Positions 17,620-26,844 of a stretch of 64,000 nt of DNA are shown one piece after another; position 1 is the first letter of the stretch; each line of letters begins with the position of its first letter. The notes beneath the pieces were generated by a model. The model was not told the DNA's origin. It saw only the letters and a list, made by a program, of their open reading frames with translations, and searched no databases. The stretch comes from a bacterium 0.1xD8-71. Lineage in GTDB: Bacteria; Bacillota; Clostridia; Lachnospirales; Lachnospiraceae. Both the position numbers and the translations under genes were made by a program. The DNA lies in contig RAYR01000010.1 in assembly GCA_003612405.1 (NCBI GenBank), forward strand, positions 124,001 through 188,000. The letters are read 5' to 3'.

Positions 17620-18615
17620 TTATTTCTCTAACTCTACACCCTTCAACAGTTCTCTGATATCCTCCACACTGAGCCAGTCCGTGTTGTTGGCAGAACTGTA
17701 GGAGAATCCTTCCGCCACTTTCTGTCCGGAAAGATCCGGCTGCTGCCTGTTATTCCAAGTCATCTGCGGGTAAACAATAAAATGTTTATCATACTCGTAT
17801 GTGGTCATGGAATCCTCTACCGTCACCATGATCTCATGCAGCTTCTCTCCCGGTCTGATACCAGTTTCTTTGATCTTACATCCCGGCAGCATCGCCTCCG
17901 CCAGATCTGTAATCTTAAAGGAGGGAATCTTGCTGATAAAAGTTTCCCCGCCGGTGGCCTCTTCCAATGCCTTAATCACCAGTTCCACTCCCTGTGTCAG
18001 ACTGATCCAGAACCTGGTCATACGCAGGTCTGTAATCGGCAGCTCCTGCGTTCCTTCCTGAATCAGCTTATGGAACAAAGGGATCACCGATCCACGGCTT
18101 CCGGCCACATTGCCGTAACGCACAATGGAGAAATTAATATCTTTGGCTCCCGCATAGGCATTGGCCGCCACAAAGAGCTTGTCCGACACTAATTTCGTAC
18201 CGCCATACAGATTCACGGGATTGACCGCTTTGTCTGTGGAAAGTGCCACCACTCTGCGCACGCCGCTGTCCAATGCGGCATCAATCACGTTCATGGCGCC
18301 GTGAATATTAGTCTTAATGGCCTCATTGGGATTATACTCACAGGCCGGAACCTGCTTGAGCGCCGCCGCATGAATGATATAATCCACGCCTTCACAGGCT
18401 CTCCTCAAGCGGTCCACATCCCGCACATCCCCGATAAAGAACCGAAGCTTTTCTTCATACTCCTTAAACTCACTGGCCATCATCCACTGCTTGAACTCAT
18501 CCCTGGAATAAATAATGACCTTCTTCGGTTCATAGTGCGTCAGCACATATTTCGTAAAACATTTTCCAAAGGAGCCTGTGCCCCCGGTGATCAAGATTGT
18601 TTTATCAGTCAACAT
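17620..18615 (-). CDS. pseB: UDP-N-acetylglucosamine 4,6-dehydratase (inverting)
   Basis: The 331-residue extended SDR has the NAD loop GGTGSFG (11-17), SRDEFKQW, ALKQVPACEYNP, the STDKA motif at 126-130 and the catalytic pair Y137/K141 in YGGTK. These are hallmarks of PseB/FlaA1, which dehydrates UDP-GlcNAc and inverts C5 in the first pathway step. The ATG at 18615 is preceded by GGAGG at a spacing of seven; an open frame to 18690 lacks a site. It is followed by pseC in the same operon. Confidence 0.93.
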   Translation of the reverse strand: MLTDKTILITGGTGSFGKCFTKYVLTHYEPKKVIIYSRDEFKQWMMASEFKEYEEKLRFFIGDVRDVDRLRRACEGVDYIIHAAALKQVPACEYNPNEAIKTNIHGAMNVIDAALDSGVRRVVALSTDKAVNPVNLYGGTKLVSDKLFVAANAYAGAKDINFSIVRYGNVAGSRGSVIPLFHKLIQEGTQELPITDLRMTRFWISLTQGVELVIKALEEATGGETFISKIPSFKITDLAEAMLPGCKIKETGIRPGEKLHEIMVTVEDSMTTYEYDKHFIVYPQMTWNNRQQPDLSGQKVAEGFSYSSANNTDWLSVEDIRELLKGVELEK

Positions 18616-18695
18616 AGATTTTCCTCCGAAATTACCATTTCCAAAGTCTGCACCGCCTCTAAGTATAGCACAGGAACCCATGGTTTGCAATCAAG

Positions 18696-20363
18696 CTACT
18701 CTCCATATAAATAATATACATCACAATATTTCTCTTCATATTGCAGTTCACAGTCCGTCAGATTCTGATTGCCGGCAAAAATCCGGTCAATCTCCACCTG
18801 CACATCCGCACCGTCTGCCAGATACACCACCAGGGCGGAAGCACCTGCAATGGTCTTATCTGTAAGCTGTCCCTCTCTTCCTGTCCGGGCAAAGTATACT
18901 TCTTCATATTCCATCAGTTCATTGGCCACATCCCAGATACACCAGTCTGCGCCCTCGTTATACAGGTAAATCACCGGCGTCCCTGCCTGCGCCTGTCTGG
19001 CCGCAAATGCAACCTGTTCCCTGTCTTCCGGATAGAGAAACACCACTTTATTGGACATAAGACCCGTGAAATCTATGACAAGACAGATGACAGCAACTGC
19101 GACCGCCGGATACACAGACCAGCTCTTTCGCGGCACACACCGTTCCCACATACTATAAATTGCCCCAAAAAGCAATAAAACAATCATACCATATACAGGC
19201 AGTTGATAACGGTTGGAGGTGTCACCCAGCAAAAGCGCCGTCTTCGACACAGTCAGAAAATAGCCTGCCACTGCAAAGCAGAGAATCCCCAGAGGCCACC
19301 AGGGAACTGCCCTGTCCTGTACGGAAGACTTTCCGCTGCTGCGTCTGAAATATAAAAGCAGAAACAATCCGATGACCACAAGTAAAAACGCCGCCAGAAG
19401 TTTCCCAAATACATACTCATCCAACAAATCCAGAAAAAACCGGAACCGCATCATAGTATTGGACAGATCAAAAAAGTTTTCCGTTGCCTGGGCGCCCCGC
19501 TGTCCGCGAAACATCTGCCCCAGACAGGACGGATAAGTCAGATAAGCAAGAACAAATGCCGCCATCTGACTGGCGCCATAACGCAGACAGTTCCAAAGAT
19601 TCCTGTCCCGCCAGAAAAGATACATGCCAAAACCAACCGCCATGTAAAACAAAAAGATGAAATAATAATACTGTGTCAGAAAGCCCAGATAAGTAATGAC
19701 CATCAAAGGCAGCAGAAAATTAACAAAAGACAGGCTGCCGATTTTTTCAGGGATTACATATCTGTCTTTCGATTTTTCTTCCTGCAACCTGCACACTGCC
19801 CGTATATGCAGGATGGCACAGAGCAGTACAAACATCGTCAGAAGCTCATACATTCTGATAAAAACCACGCCGCTTATGGCTGCCGGCGTCAGTCCGTAAA
19901 ACATAGTCACCCCAAGAGCCAGCTTTTCATTCCTGCCGCCAGCCAAATATGACAAATATGTCAGTAATATCAAGTTAATACCATGAATAAAAAGATTAAT
20001 GCCCAGACCGATCCACTTGGAAAAAACTCCCGGCACCAGGGAAGCCACCGTATGAAAAATCCAGTAATAGACCGGCGGATGAACATCCCAGGACTGCACA
20101 GTCCTAACCAGTCCATATTGAAACTGCTGTCCGGGAAGCACCACAAACTCATTGCGGTAAGCCTCATTTTCCATCCATTCCCCATCCTCCACATAGAAAC
20201 CGGCTGTGCGGGCCGTGGAATAATAGGTATAATATTCATCCTCATGAAACCCCGCCTTCTGGGTACAAAAATAAAAGGCCGCCGCCATCTGCACCGCCCA
20301 GATCACTATAAAACATACGAGATATCTTTTCGTTTTCTTATGATTTACCGCATCATTTTTCAC
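18696..20363 (-). CDS. GT39-like membrane glycosyltransferase (ArnT/PMT type)
   Basis: The 555-residue protein has an N-terminal helix followed by a large first loop with HEDEYYTYY and, about 60 residues on, WDVHPPVYYWIFH. This acidic D/E loop plus HPP pattern is typical of GT39/ArnT-like lipid-linked sugar transferases. Ten or more helices follow, then a soluble C-terminal domain of about 130 residues. I place the start at the GTG at 20363, whose last two bases overlap the upstream TGA (GTGA), with GGGGG ten bases before. A GTG at 20396 is the alternative. It likely transfers a sugar from a polyprenyl phosphate outside the cell. Confidence 0.72.
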   Translation of the reverse strand: MKNDAVNHKKTKRYLVCFIVIWAVQMAAAFYFCTQKAGFHEDEYYTYYSTARTAGFYVEDGEWMENEAYRNEFVVLPGQQFQYGLVRTVQSWDVHPPVYYWIFHTVASLVPGVFSKWIGLGINLFIHGINLILLTYLSYLAGGRNEKLALGVTMFYGLTPAAISGVVFIRMYELLTMFVLLCAILHIRAVCRLQEEKSKDRYVIPEKIGSLSFVNFLLPLMVITYLGFLTQYYYFIFLFYMAVGFGMYLFWRDRNLWNCLRYGASQMAAFVLAYLTYPSCLGQMFRGQRGAQATENFFDLSNTMMRFRFFLDLLDEYVFGKLLAAFLLVVIGLFLLLYFRRSSGKSSVQDRAVPWWPLGILCFAVAGYFLTVSKTALLLGDTSNRYQLPVYGMIVLLLFGAIYSMWERCVPRKSWSVYPAVAVAVICLVIDFTGLMSNKVVFLYPEDREQVAFAARQAQAGTPVIYLYNEGADWCIWDVANELMEYEEVYFARTGREGQLTDKTIAGASALVVYLADGADVQVEIDRIFAGNQNLTDCELQYEEKYCDVYYLYGE

Positions 20364-21364
20364 GCACCCGATACCCCCGTCAGTCTCATCTTCCACCCAT
20401 GCACCCGTCTGACCATCTTAGGCGCAAGTGTGAAAAGCATAAGATATCCCTTATTTTTCCTGGTCAGATAAGGGTTTGTCATGGTATCCCGTAAGTGTGC
20501 CCGCAGATACCCCTTCACTTTCTGATAAAAAGCATTGTTTTTTCTCATCTGGGATACCGGCACGTGCAGCATATAATCCAATCTCTGAAACAAGTTAAAG
20601 CGGATTGCATAAAGATGCAGCGCAGGGTATTTCCTGTCAACCAGTTCCTGCATCCTGTCCGCATTATCTACAATATCCAGAAACACCCGTGAAAAACTGT
20701 CCTTCGTCCTCCTGCGGGTAGTACTCTCCATCCTGCACACAACATGATAGCCCTGTCCGGGAAGAATCACAATACCCTCAATCTCCTGCAAAAGTTCCAC
20801 CAGCAATCTGAAATCTTCGTTCAGCTCCCCCTCGGGAAACCGGTGTCCGTCAAAAAGCTCCCTCTTTAACAGTTTCGTGCAAAAAGAACAATCGCCGCGG
20901 TGCATCAGAAGTTCCTGTAGAAATATCTGGGATTCACAAAACTGCACCTTCTCTGGCGGTATACACACATCCGGCAGACGCCTGCCCTCCTCGTCCACCT
21001 CATCCCGGGAAATCTGTGCCGCTTGATGACCACCCTCTGTGATCGCCCTCATAAGCTCTTCATAGACATACGGTTCAATATAGTCGTCACTGTCCACAAA
21101 ACCCAGGTATTCACCCGAAGCTATCTCAATTCCCATATTCCGGGCGGAAGAGGCGCCGCCGTTCTTCTTGTGATACGTGTGGATACGACTGTCTTCCTGC
21201 GCAAGCTTTTCACACAGCTTATCTGTCCCGTCGGTGGAGCCGTCGTCTATCAGCAGAATCTCCAGGTTGGAATAGGTCTGCGTACAGATGGATTTCACAC
21301 ATCTTTCCAGACACTCTATGGAATTATATACCGGTACAATCACACTGATTTTTTTATCTTCCAT
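20360..21364 (-). CDS. Family 2 glycosyltransferase
   Basis: The 334-residue GT-A enzyme has SVIVPVYNS, LLIDDGSTDGTD, NGGASSARNMGIEIA and FVDSDDYI, all standard GT2 landmarks. A roughly 200-residue C-terminal region of unknown fold follows. It shares a four-base overlap with the next gene downstream and so is translationally coupled to it. It most resembles capsule or teichoic-type repeat-unit transferases. The donor sugar is not predictable. Confidence 0.88.
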   Translation of the reverse strand: MEDKKISVIVPVYNSIECLERCVKSICTQTYSNLEILLIDDGSTDGTDKLCEKLAQEDSRIHTYHKKNGGASSARNMGIEIASGEYLGFVDSDDYIEPYVYEELMRAITEGGHQAAQISRDEVDEEGRRLPDVCIPPEKVQFCESQIFLQELLMHRGDCSFCTKLLKRELFDGHRFPEGELNEDFRLLVELLQEIEGIVILPGQGYHVVCRMESTTRRRTKDSFSRVFLDIVDNADRMQELVDRKYPALHLYAIRFNLFQRLDYMLHVPVSQMRKNNAFYQKVKGYLRAHLRDTMTNPYLTRKNKGYLMLFTLAPKMVRRVHGWKMRLTGVSGA

Positions 21365-21424
21365 TTCCTATGTTCCTATCCCTGACCTGTGTTTCACCGA
21401 CTCTTTCTTAATTCTATCCTGCAT

Positions 21425-22633
21425 TTATCTTTTCTTATCTTCCGCCCACATTTCTGCTTCCTGCACCATCACCCGGTACATCTTCCCGGGCGCCGTCACC
21501 GGAGCAATACTTAACGGACCTTCTTTCTCCGGTTCAATTACACCTTCCCGTAACTGTTGGACGAACCGCAGAAGCACCTTCGCCGCATGTTCCGAATTCC
21601 ACATATCCCGAATCGTCTCATAGGCGGCATGACCCATCTGTTTCTGTTCCTCCCAGTGGGCAAACAGATTCAGTACCAGCGCCTCCATCTTCTCATACTG
21701 ATCCTTTGGATAAACCAGCCCGTTTACCCCATGCCGGATCAGATAAGGAGCAGCACCCACCTGGGCATTGACTACCTCCACACAGCCGCTGTTCATCCCC
21801 TCATTGACCACGGCGCCCCAGCCTTCCAGATAATTGCTGGTAAATAGATGAATGTGACATTTCTCCATCACATCCCGCACCCTCTCCGGCGGTGTGTAAC
21901 CATAGAACTGAAAAGAATCCATAAGGCCGGCGTCTTCCACCTCCCGGCGGATTACCGGTTCCAGTTCCCCGTCTCCCAACATATGCATCTTATAGGCAAA
22001 TCCCTTATCCCGAAGGGCTTTGGCCAGCCTCACCACATACTCCGGGTGCTTTAAGGGAATAAACCGTCCCGCCCAAACAAGATGAAGTACCCCATTCTGC
22101 GGCTTCAGTGCCGCCAGCTCCTCCTCCGTATAAGTGCGCAGTTTCGTGAAATATCCCCACTTAAATAATTTATCCGGATAAGCGCCGATCAGATGAAAAT
22201 CCGAAGCCGTATAAGCACCGGCACAGAGCATACACACATTCTGTCTGCGGTATCTGATATGCTCCCGGTATTTCGCCATAAGGCCCCTCGGAGACACTAC
22301 CTTCCACTGTCCTTCCCGGTAGAGCCGTTCACTCACCCGAAGGGTTGTTTTTCCCGAAAGAAGCCTGGGCTCCACAATATCTTCCCTGCCGGTCCATCCA
22401 AAGAGCACCACATCGCTCTCTATGATTTTCTTAAGGCAGTCATATTCCTTCTCGTAGAGGCACTCCACATAAGGAATCTCCTCCACATTCACGCTCCAGC
22501 CCATCTCCACGCGCTCTCTTTCCATGGGCATGGTCTGGATAAAGGTAAAATCTGTTCCCAGCTGACGATATAAAGCATCGCACAGAGGAATCTGATGGTG
22601 ATTGATATAATTGGACACAAAGGTAAAGGTCAT
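21425..22633 (-). CDS. Family 4 glycosyltransferase (GT-B)
   Basis: The 402-residue protein has the two-domain GT-B form. The second domain begins near HLVWAGRFIPLKHPEYVV and contains the GT4 E-x7-E motif in EGWGAVVNE. GT4 enzymes retain the anomeric configuration when transferring from nucleotide sugars. Its ATG overlaps the stop of the preceding GT4 gene by four bases, so the two are co-translated and probably act consecutively on the repeat unit. Confidence 0.85.
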   Translation of the reverse strand: MTFTFVSNYINHHQIPLCDALYRQLGTDFTFIQTMPMERERVEMGWSVNVEEIPYVECLYEKEYDCLKKIIESDVVLFGWTGREDIVEPRLLSGKTTLRVSERLYREGQWKVVSPRGLMAKYREHIRYRRQNVCMLCAGAYTASDFHLIGAYPDKLFKWGYFTKLRTYTEEELAALKPQNGVLHLVWAGRFIPLKHPEYVVRLAKALRDKGFAYKMHMLGDGELEPVIRREVEDAGLMDSFQFYGYTPPERVRDVMEKCHIHLFTSNYLEGWGAVVNEGMNSGCVEVVNAQVGAAPYLIRHGVNGLVYPKDQYEKMEALVLNLFAHWEEQKQMGHAAYETIRDMWNSEHAAKVLLRFVQQLREGVIEPEKEGPLSIAPVTAPGKMYRVMVQEAEMWAEDKKR

Positions 22634-23916
22634 TCTGACATCTCCCTGTAAATACGCATCAGACGATAATAATTCTGATCCGCATCATGATTCACCCGCG
22701 CATGTTTTCTGGCATTGTCGGAGAGACGTTCCACAATTGCCTCCTTGGTAAAGATTTCAATAATACTGTCTGCCAGCGCATCCACATCCCCCGGCGGATA
22801 CAGGAAGCCGTCCCCGCCATCCGTCAGAAGATTATGTATGCCGCCCACGTTGGCCGCCACGCAGGGCACTCCTAAAAGCATGGCTTCTCCCACCGAGTTC
22901 GGAGAATTCTCCAGCGCTGACGGACAGACAAATACCTGACAGCTAAGGTACTGCTCTTTCATCTCCTCCGCGCTGATACGCCCCAGCATATGAATCTTAT
23001 CTTCCAGATGATTTTCCCGGATCAGCTTCTTAAGATACTTCCCGTAGGCAGGAAGCTTCAATACATCTTCCCAAGTTTCTGCCCGCAGGATATTGCTCCC
23101 AGCCACATATACCTCGGCGTCCGGAAACTGCTCCAGGATCTTCGGCATCGCCTTTAACAGATAATGGAAGCCTTTTAACGGATAGTCGCCCTGGCTTAAG
23201 AAAATACGATAGGACTGACAGGTACTGCTCTTCCACCTGTCACGGTAAAAGACACTGCGGAGCGTTTCATTCAGATAATGATAGGTGGCATTGGGATTAA
23301 TCTTGGCCGTCTCTGAGCGGTCAAAATCTGTCCGGCCCGCTATATGATTTACCCGTTTGATGGCCTCAATCTCATACTCTCCGCGCTTTTCAAACTTTTT
23401 CTGCTGCTGTCGTAAGCTGTCTTTTCTCAGCATGTCCCGGAACGTGGTCTGTCTTTGCACCTTCACCGGAAGGTCTGCCATATAAACCTTGGCACAGGCA
23501 GACACCAGCCCCTGAATCCCTATCAGTGTCTTCTCCGGCTGATCAAACACCTTGACCGCCGCAAGCGCATGAGGAAATTCCGTGCCAAACACATGCAGGA
23601 TGTCCGGCTTATAATCATCTATAATCAGCTTAAAAAAAGCTTCCAGTTCCACATCATAGTTCTCCGGTGTATTCAGATTTTCCACAAAAGCATAGCAGTG
23701 ACAGGAAATATTCTCTCCCAGCTGCATCACCTGATCAAAAGCTCCTATGGACTCATCCACCGGAAAGGCAATGCCGAGTTCAATATGATTTCTGTCCTGC
23801 TCCAGAATGACCCTGTCCAGCAGCCCGCTGAGCCACCCCTCCCTGTTGCTGTACGGCAGGTTTAAACGCTTTGCAATGACCGGCAGCATAATATTGCACA
23901 CCCATAAGATTCTCAT
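22630..23916 (-). CDS. Family 4 glycosyltransferase (GT-B)
   Basis: The 428-residue GT-B enzyme has the second-domain opening RIFLSQGDYPLKGFHYLL, DAEVYVAGSN and the E-x7-E motif in ENSPNSVGE. It is a retaining transferase acting on the growing lipid-linked glycan in the cytoplasm. The ATG at 23916 (MRILWVCN) has GGAGG six bases upstream; an upstream frame to 23934 is less likely. It is coupled by ATGA to the next GT4. Confidence 0.87.
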   Translation of the reverse strand: MRILWVCNIMLPVIAKRLNLPYSNREGWLSGLLDRVILEQDRNHIELGIAFPVDESIGAFDQVMQLGENISCHCYAFVENLNTPENYDVELEAFFKLIIDDYKPDILHVFGTEFPHALAAVKVFDQPEKTLIGIQGLVSACAKVYMADLPVKVQRQTTFRDMLRKDSLRQQQKKFEKRGEYEIEAIKRVNHIAGRTDFDRSETAKINPNATYHYLNETLRSVFYRDRWKSSTCQSYRIFLSQGDYPLKGFHYLLKAMPKILEQFPDAEVYVAGSNILRAETWEDVLKLPAYGKYLKKLIRENHLEDKIHMLGRISAEEMKEQYLSCQVFVCPSALENSPNSVGEAMLLGVPCVAANVGGIHNLLTDGGDGFLYPPGDVDALADSIIEIFTKEAIVERLSDNARKHARVNHDADQNYYRLMRIYREMSE

Positions 23917-23947
23917 ATGTTCCTCCATTCCCAAGCGACAGGTTCTC

Positions 23948-24823
23948 TTATCGCTTTTTTCCTGATATTCTTCTGTAGCCTTCGTATACTTTTCTCTTCC
24001 CTGTCTGATATATCCCGGCCGTCAATGGATTGTGGGAAAGATATGTCCTCACCGGCGCAAAGGTGATAAGCATCAGCAGCCGGTATTTCAACACCTTCCC
24101 GGACGGCATATATTTGCCCACAATCTGTCTGTGTTCCCTGGCGGAACGCCTGACGTTTTCCTTCGTCTCCGAAAACCCGCCGCCCTCATAGGATGCCACC
24201 GTCACCGGCAGGTATACCGTATGTGCTTTCGCTTTATAATAACACCAGAGAAAATGCTCATAATCAGCCCGCACCAGATAGTTCGTATCAAATTCCCGGG
24301 ATACCAATAGCTGCCGGTCATAAAAACAGGCCTGATGGCAGGGCACATTCCGATAACACCCAAAGTCATCCATCTTTGGATTAGACTGCACCAGGGCCCC
24401 GGTCATCCGCTCCCATATATTTCCGTAATAAATCCGTGGACGCCTGCCATGTCTCTCTTTCTTTTCCTCTTTTTCCATCAGCCGTTTTACCTGGGAAAGT
24501 ACATCCTTTTGATACAAGTAATCCCCACAATTCAGGAAAAAAATGTACTCCCCGGACGCATGCTTGACCGCCTGGTTCATGGCATCATATATCCCGCTGT
24601 CCTTTTCGCGGTAAATCTTTATTCTTCCGTTGTCCACACATTTCTGTGTGAAATCATCCGCATGGCCGCCCCCGCCCACAAGTCTCTCCACGGAGCCATC
24701 TGTGGATCCGCCGTCTTTGACGATGATTTCATAATCTTCTTCCGTCTGCTCCAGGATGCTGTCTATGGTCTTATGCAGTTTTTCTCCTTCATTCAGGCAG
24801 ACTACAATAATGCTGAACTTCAT
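23948..24823 (-). CDS. Family 2 glycosyltransferase
   Basis: The 291-residue GT-A enzyme has SIIVVCLNEGEKLHKTI, IIVKDGGSTDGS and IFFLNCGDYL, a GT2 variant in which the usual DSDD is LNCGD, as in WcaA/Cps14J-like enzymes that use related metal sites. GGGAAAG precedes the ATG at 24823, which begins the conserved strand at once. It lies between epsG-like and GT4 genes in the operon. Confidence 0.87.
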   Translation of the reverse strand: MKFSIIVVCLNEGEKLHKTIDSILEQTEEDYEIIVKDGGSTDGSVERLVGGGGHADDFTQKCVDNGRIKIYREKDSGIYDAMNQAVKHASGEYIFFLNCGDYLYQKDVLSQVKRLMEKEEKKERHGRRPRIYYGNIWERMTGALVQSNPKMDDFGCYRNVPCHQACFYDRQLLVSREFDTNYLVRADYEHFLWCYYKAKAHTVYLPVTVASYEGGGFSETKENVRRSAREHRQIVGKYMPSGKVLKYRLLMLITFAPVRTYLSHNPLTAGIYQTGKRKVYEGYRRISGKKR

Positions 24824-24884
24824 AACTCTTTCCCATCCTCTGTCTTCCCGACTGTCACCATACACAGACTGCCGCCTGGATTTC

Positions 24885-26063
24885 TCAATTCATATCCGAC
24901 AAAATATTGACCATATCGTGAAAGAAGAAACTCTTATAAGGCAGAATGAGCACACCGTCATTGGATGCCCTGCTCATATACATGGCAAAATATAAGACTG
25001 CCGCCAGAATCACGCCCAGACGAAAAATCTTTCTCCACCTCTTATCCGGTATCCGGCCAAGCAGCATCGGCAAAAACAGAATCTGACTCACCGTCAGGTA
25101 ATAGCCGATACGGGATATGATCGGCAGAAAAGAACAGAATACATACAACACCAACGCACCCAGATTCAGATAAAAATAAAACCAAAACCGCGGATCCTGT
25201 GTCAGATAATCTTCTTTCATGACATACATGTCATTTTTCTCATCTTCTTTTGTCCGTCCCGCAATTGTACCTCTTTTTTCCAGGAACACCACAATCCCCG
25301 CAAACACAAGCACCCCGGCACAACGCAGGATATTGATATAGCTGGTGCCGCCCTCCAGATACTCTGTATCCTCATAGGTAGGATAGAGAAACACTACCAC
25401 CTTAAGATAGAAATCCTGTAAAAATAAAAAAGTACTGCAAAAGACTGCCGCCAGCGCAAGCTGCCATTTCTTCCAGGGCAGGGAAGCCAGGAAATAAAGG
25501 GGAATCACCACCAGCAGGGACTTATGAAACGCAGACCCTAAAAGCACCAGTGCAAGAAATCTTCCCCACTGCCTGCGGAGTACAAACTTCATGGCATACA
25601 GAGCCATGGCCAGCGCCAGATAATAGCGCACCGTACTAAACGTCTGGAAATAATACCCCAGGGCCATAAACAGAAAGAAGGTAAGCGGAAAGTCATCACT
25701 TCCTTCATACATCGCAAGCAGGAACAAAAATATTGTCACAAAAGCATAAAAGGCAAACACCAGCAGAAAATTCTCATATCCGGAAAGTCCATAGAGAATC
25801 TTCACCACCAGGTTAAACCCTATCTCCGTGGGCACATAGGAATCACAATTGACCAGATGCATAAATTCCACGTACTTGGCATAATCATTGCCCACATTCA
25901 CCCTGGCCGCAGACAGGGCAAAGAGAATGACAAAAATTGCCGCAAGGCAAACGCGGTTGCACATCTGCTGGCTGGTAATATTATAAGGTTGTGTGACCGG
26001 GTGATTGTTTACAAACCCCGCAAGCAGCACCGTAACCGCTGCCACCGTGATGTATAAAATCAT
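24885..26063 (-). CDS. EpsG family membrane protein, probable polysaccharide polymerase
   Basis: The 392-residue protein has about ten membrane helices and the EpsG features: SAARVNVGNDYAKYVEFM in the first extracellular loop and TFSTVRYYLALAMALYAM in the middle. EpsG proteins act like Wzy, joining repeat units on the outer face of the membrane. It is next to Wzz and overlaps the upstream GT-A gene by four bases. No other polymerase candidate is obvious in this operon. Confidence 0.82.
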   Translation of the reverse strand: MILYITVAAVTVLLAGFVNNHPVTQPYNITSQQMCNRVCLAAIFVILFALSAARVNVGNDYAKYVEFMHLVNCDSYVPTEIGFNLVVKILYGLSGYENFLLVFAFYAFVTIFLFLLAMYEGSDDFPLTFFLFMALGYYFQTFSTVRYYLALAMALYAMKFVLRRQWGRFLALVLLGSAFHKSLLVVIPLYFLASLPWKKWQLALAAVFCSTFLFLQDFYLKVVVFLYPTYEDTEYLEGGTSYINILRCAGVLVFAGIVVFLEKRGTIAGRTKEDEKNDMYVMKEDYLTQDPRFWFYFYLNLGALVLYVFCSFLPIISRIGYYLTVSQILFLPMLLGRIPDKRWRKIFRLGVILAAVLYFAMYMSRASNDGVLILPYKSFFFHDMVNILSDMN

Positions 26064-26842
26064 TGTCTTTTACCTTCTCTGATTCCCGCCCGCATCAGCG
26101 CAAACGCTTTCTTAAGCGGAATCTCCCCGCACATCTGTCTCCTGTGCACCCACAGAAACCTAAATGACAGCAAAGACGCCATCCTGCCATACAGGAAATG
26201 ATAGAGCACTCCCCTGTCTTTAAAAAATTTCTCATGATAACCGCTAAACCAGGTAGACTCTCTCTCTATCTCCTCACCAATGCAGACCGTATGCGCATAA
26301 ATCCTTAATCCGGCTTTCAGACAGTCTCTCAGAAACAGGCTGTCCTCCCCGTTACTATACTTAGCGCCCCCGCCAAACAATACAGAATAGTGTACATTCG
26401 CCCGCCGAAGCGCATCCAGTCTGGCTGTAATACTGTAAGCAGGATACCGCCCATAATTCCGGTAGGAAATCCGATGAATATCCTCATTCCAATAAGTCCT
26501 GCGGGACGGTGCCACTTTCACGTTAACCAGAATCATATCCGCATCTGGCAGGTTTTCATAAGCACGCAGAATCTGTTTGTCATAATCATCCGCAAGCACA
26601 ATGTCCTCATCGCTAAACAGACAGATATCTCCCTGGGCATGAAGAAGCGCCGTATTCCGGCTAAGCCCCACACCCCGCTCGGACATGGAAAAGCATTTTA
26701 CTTTTCCACCCGGCACCGATATCTCTTCATAACCATACCGGCCGCATTGATTCACCAGCACCGCATCCGTGTGTATATTCATTTTTGCTACAAGTTCTGC
26801 GGCATCCTGTTCCACCGCAGAAGCCAGCACCTCTACCTTCAT
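26060..26842 (-). CDS. GT-A fold glycosyltransferase
   Basis: The 260-residue protein shows a reduced GT-A pattern: GVGLSRNTALLHAQGDICLFSDEDIV, in which S-D-E-D takes the place of the usual D-x-D, and a downstream GGGAKYSNGEDSLFL in the position of the GT2 ED motif. It is shorter than the other transferases and lacks the conventional N-terminal PVYN strand, so it forms a divergent GT2-like group. The ATG at 26842 is two bases after the Wzz stop with GGAG five bases upstream; a long open frame to 26965 overlaps Wzz and is rejected. Specificity unknown. Confidence 0.78.
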   Translation of the reverse strand: MKVEVLASAVEQDAAELVAKMNIHTDAVLVNQCGRYGYEEISVPGGKVKCFSMSERGVGLSRNTALLHAQGDICLFSDEDIVLADDYDKQILRAYENLPDADMILVNVKVAPSRRTYWNEDIHRISYRNYGRYPAYSITARLDALRRANVHYSVLFGGGAKYSNGEDSLFLRDCLKAGLRIYAHTVCIGEEIERESTWFSGYHEKFFKDRGVLYHFLYGRMASLLSFRFLWVHRRQMCGEIPLKKAFALMRAGIREGKRQ

Positions 26843-26844
26843 GA

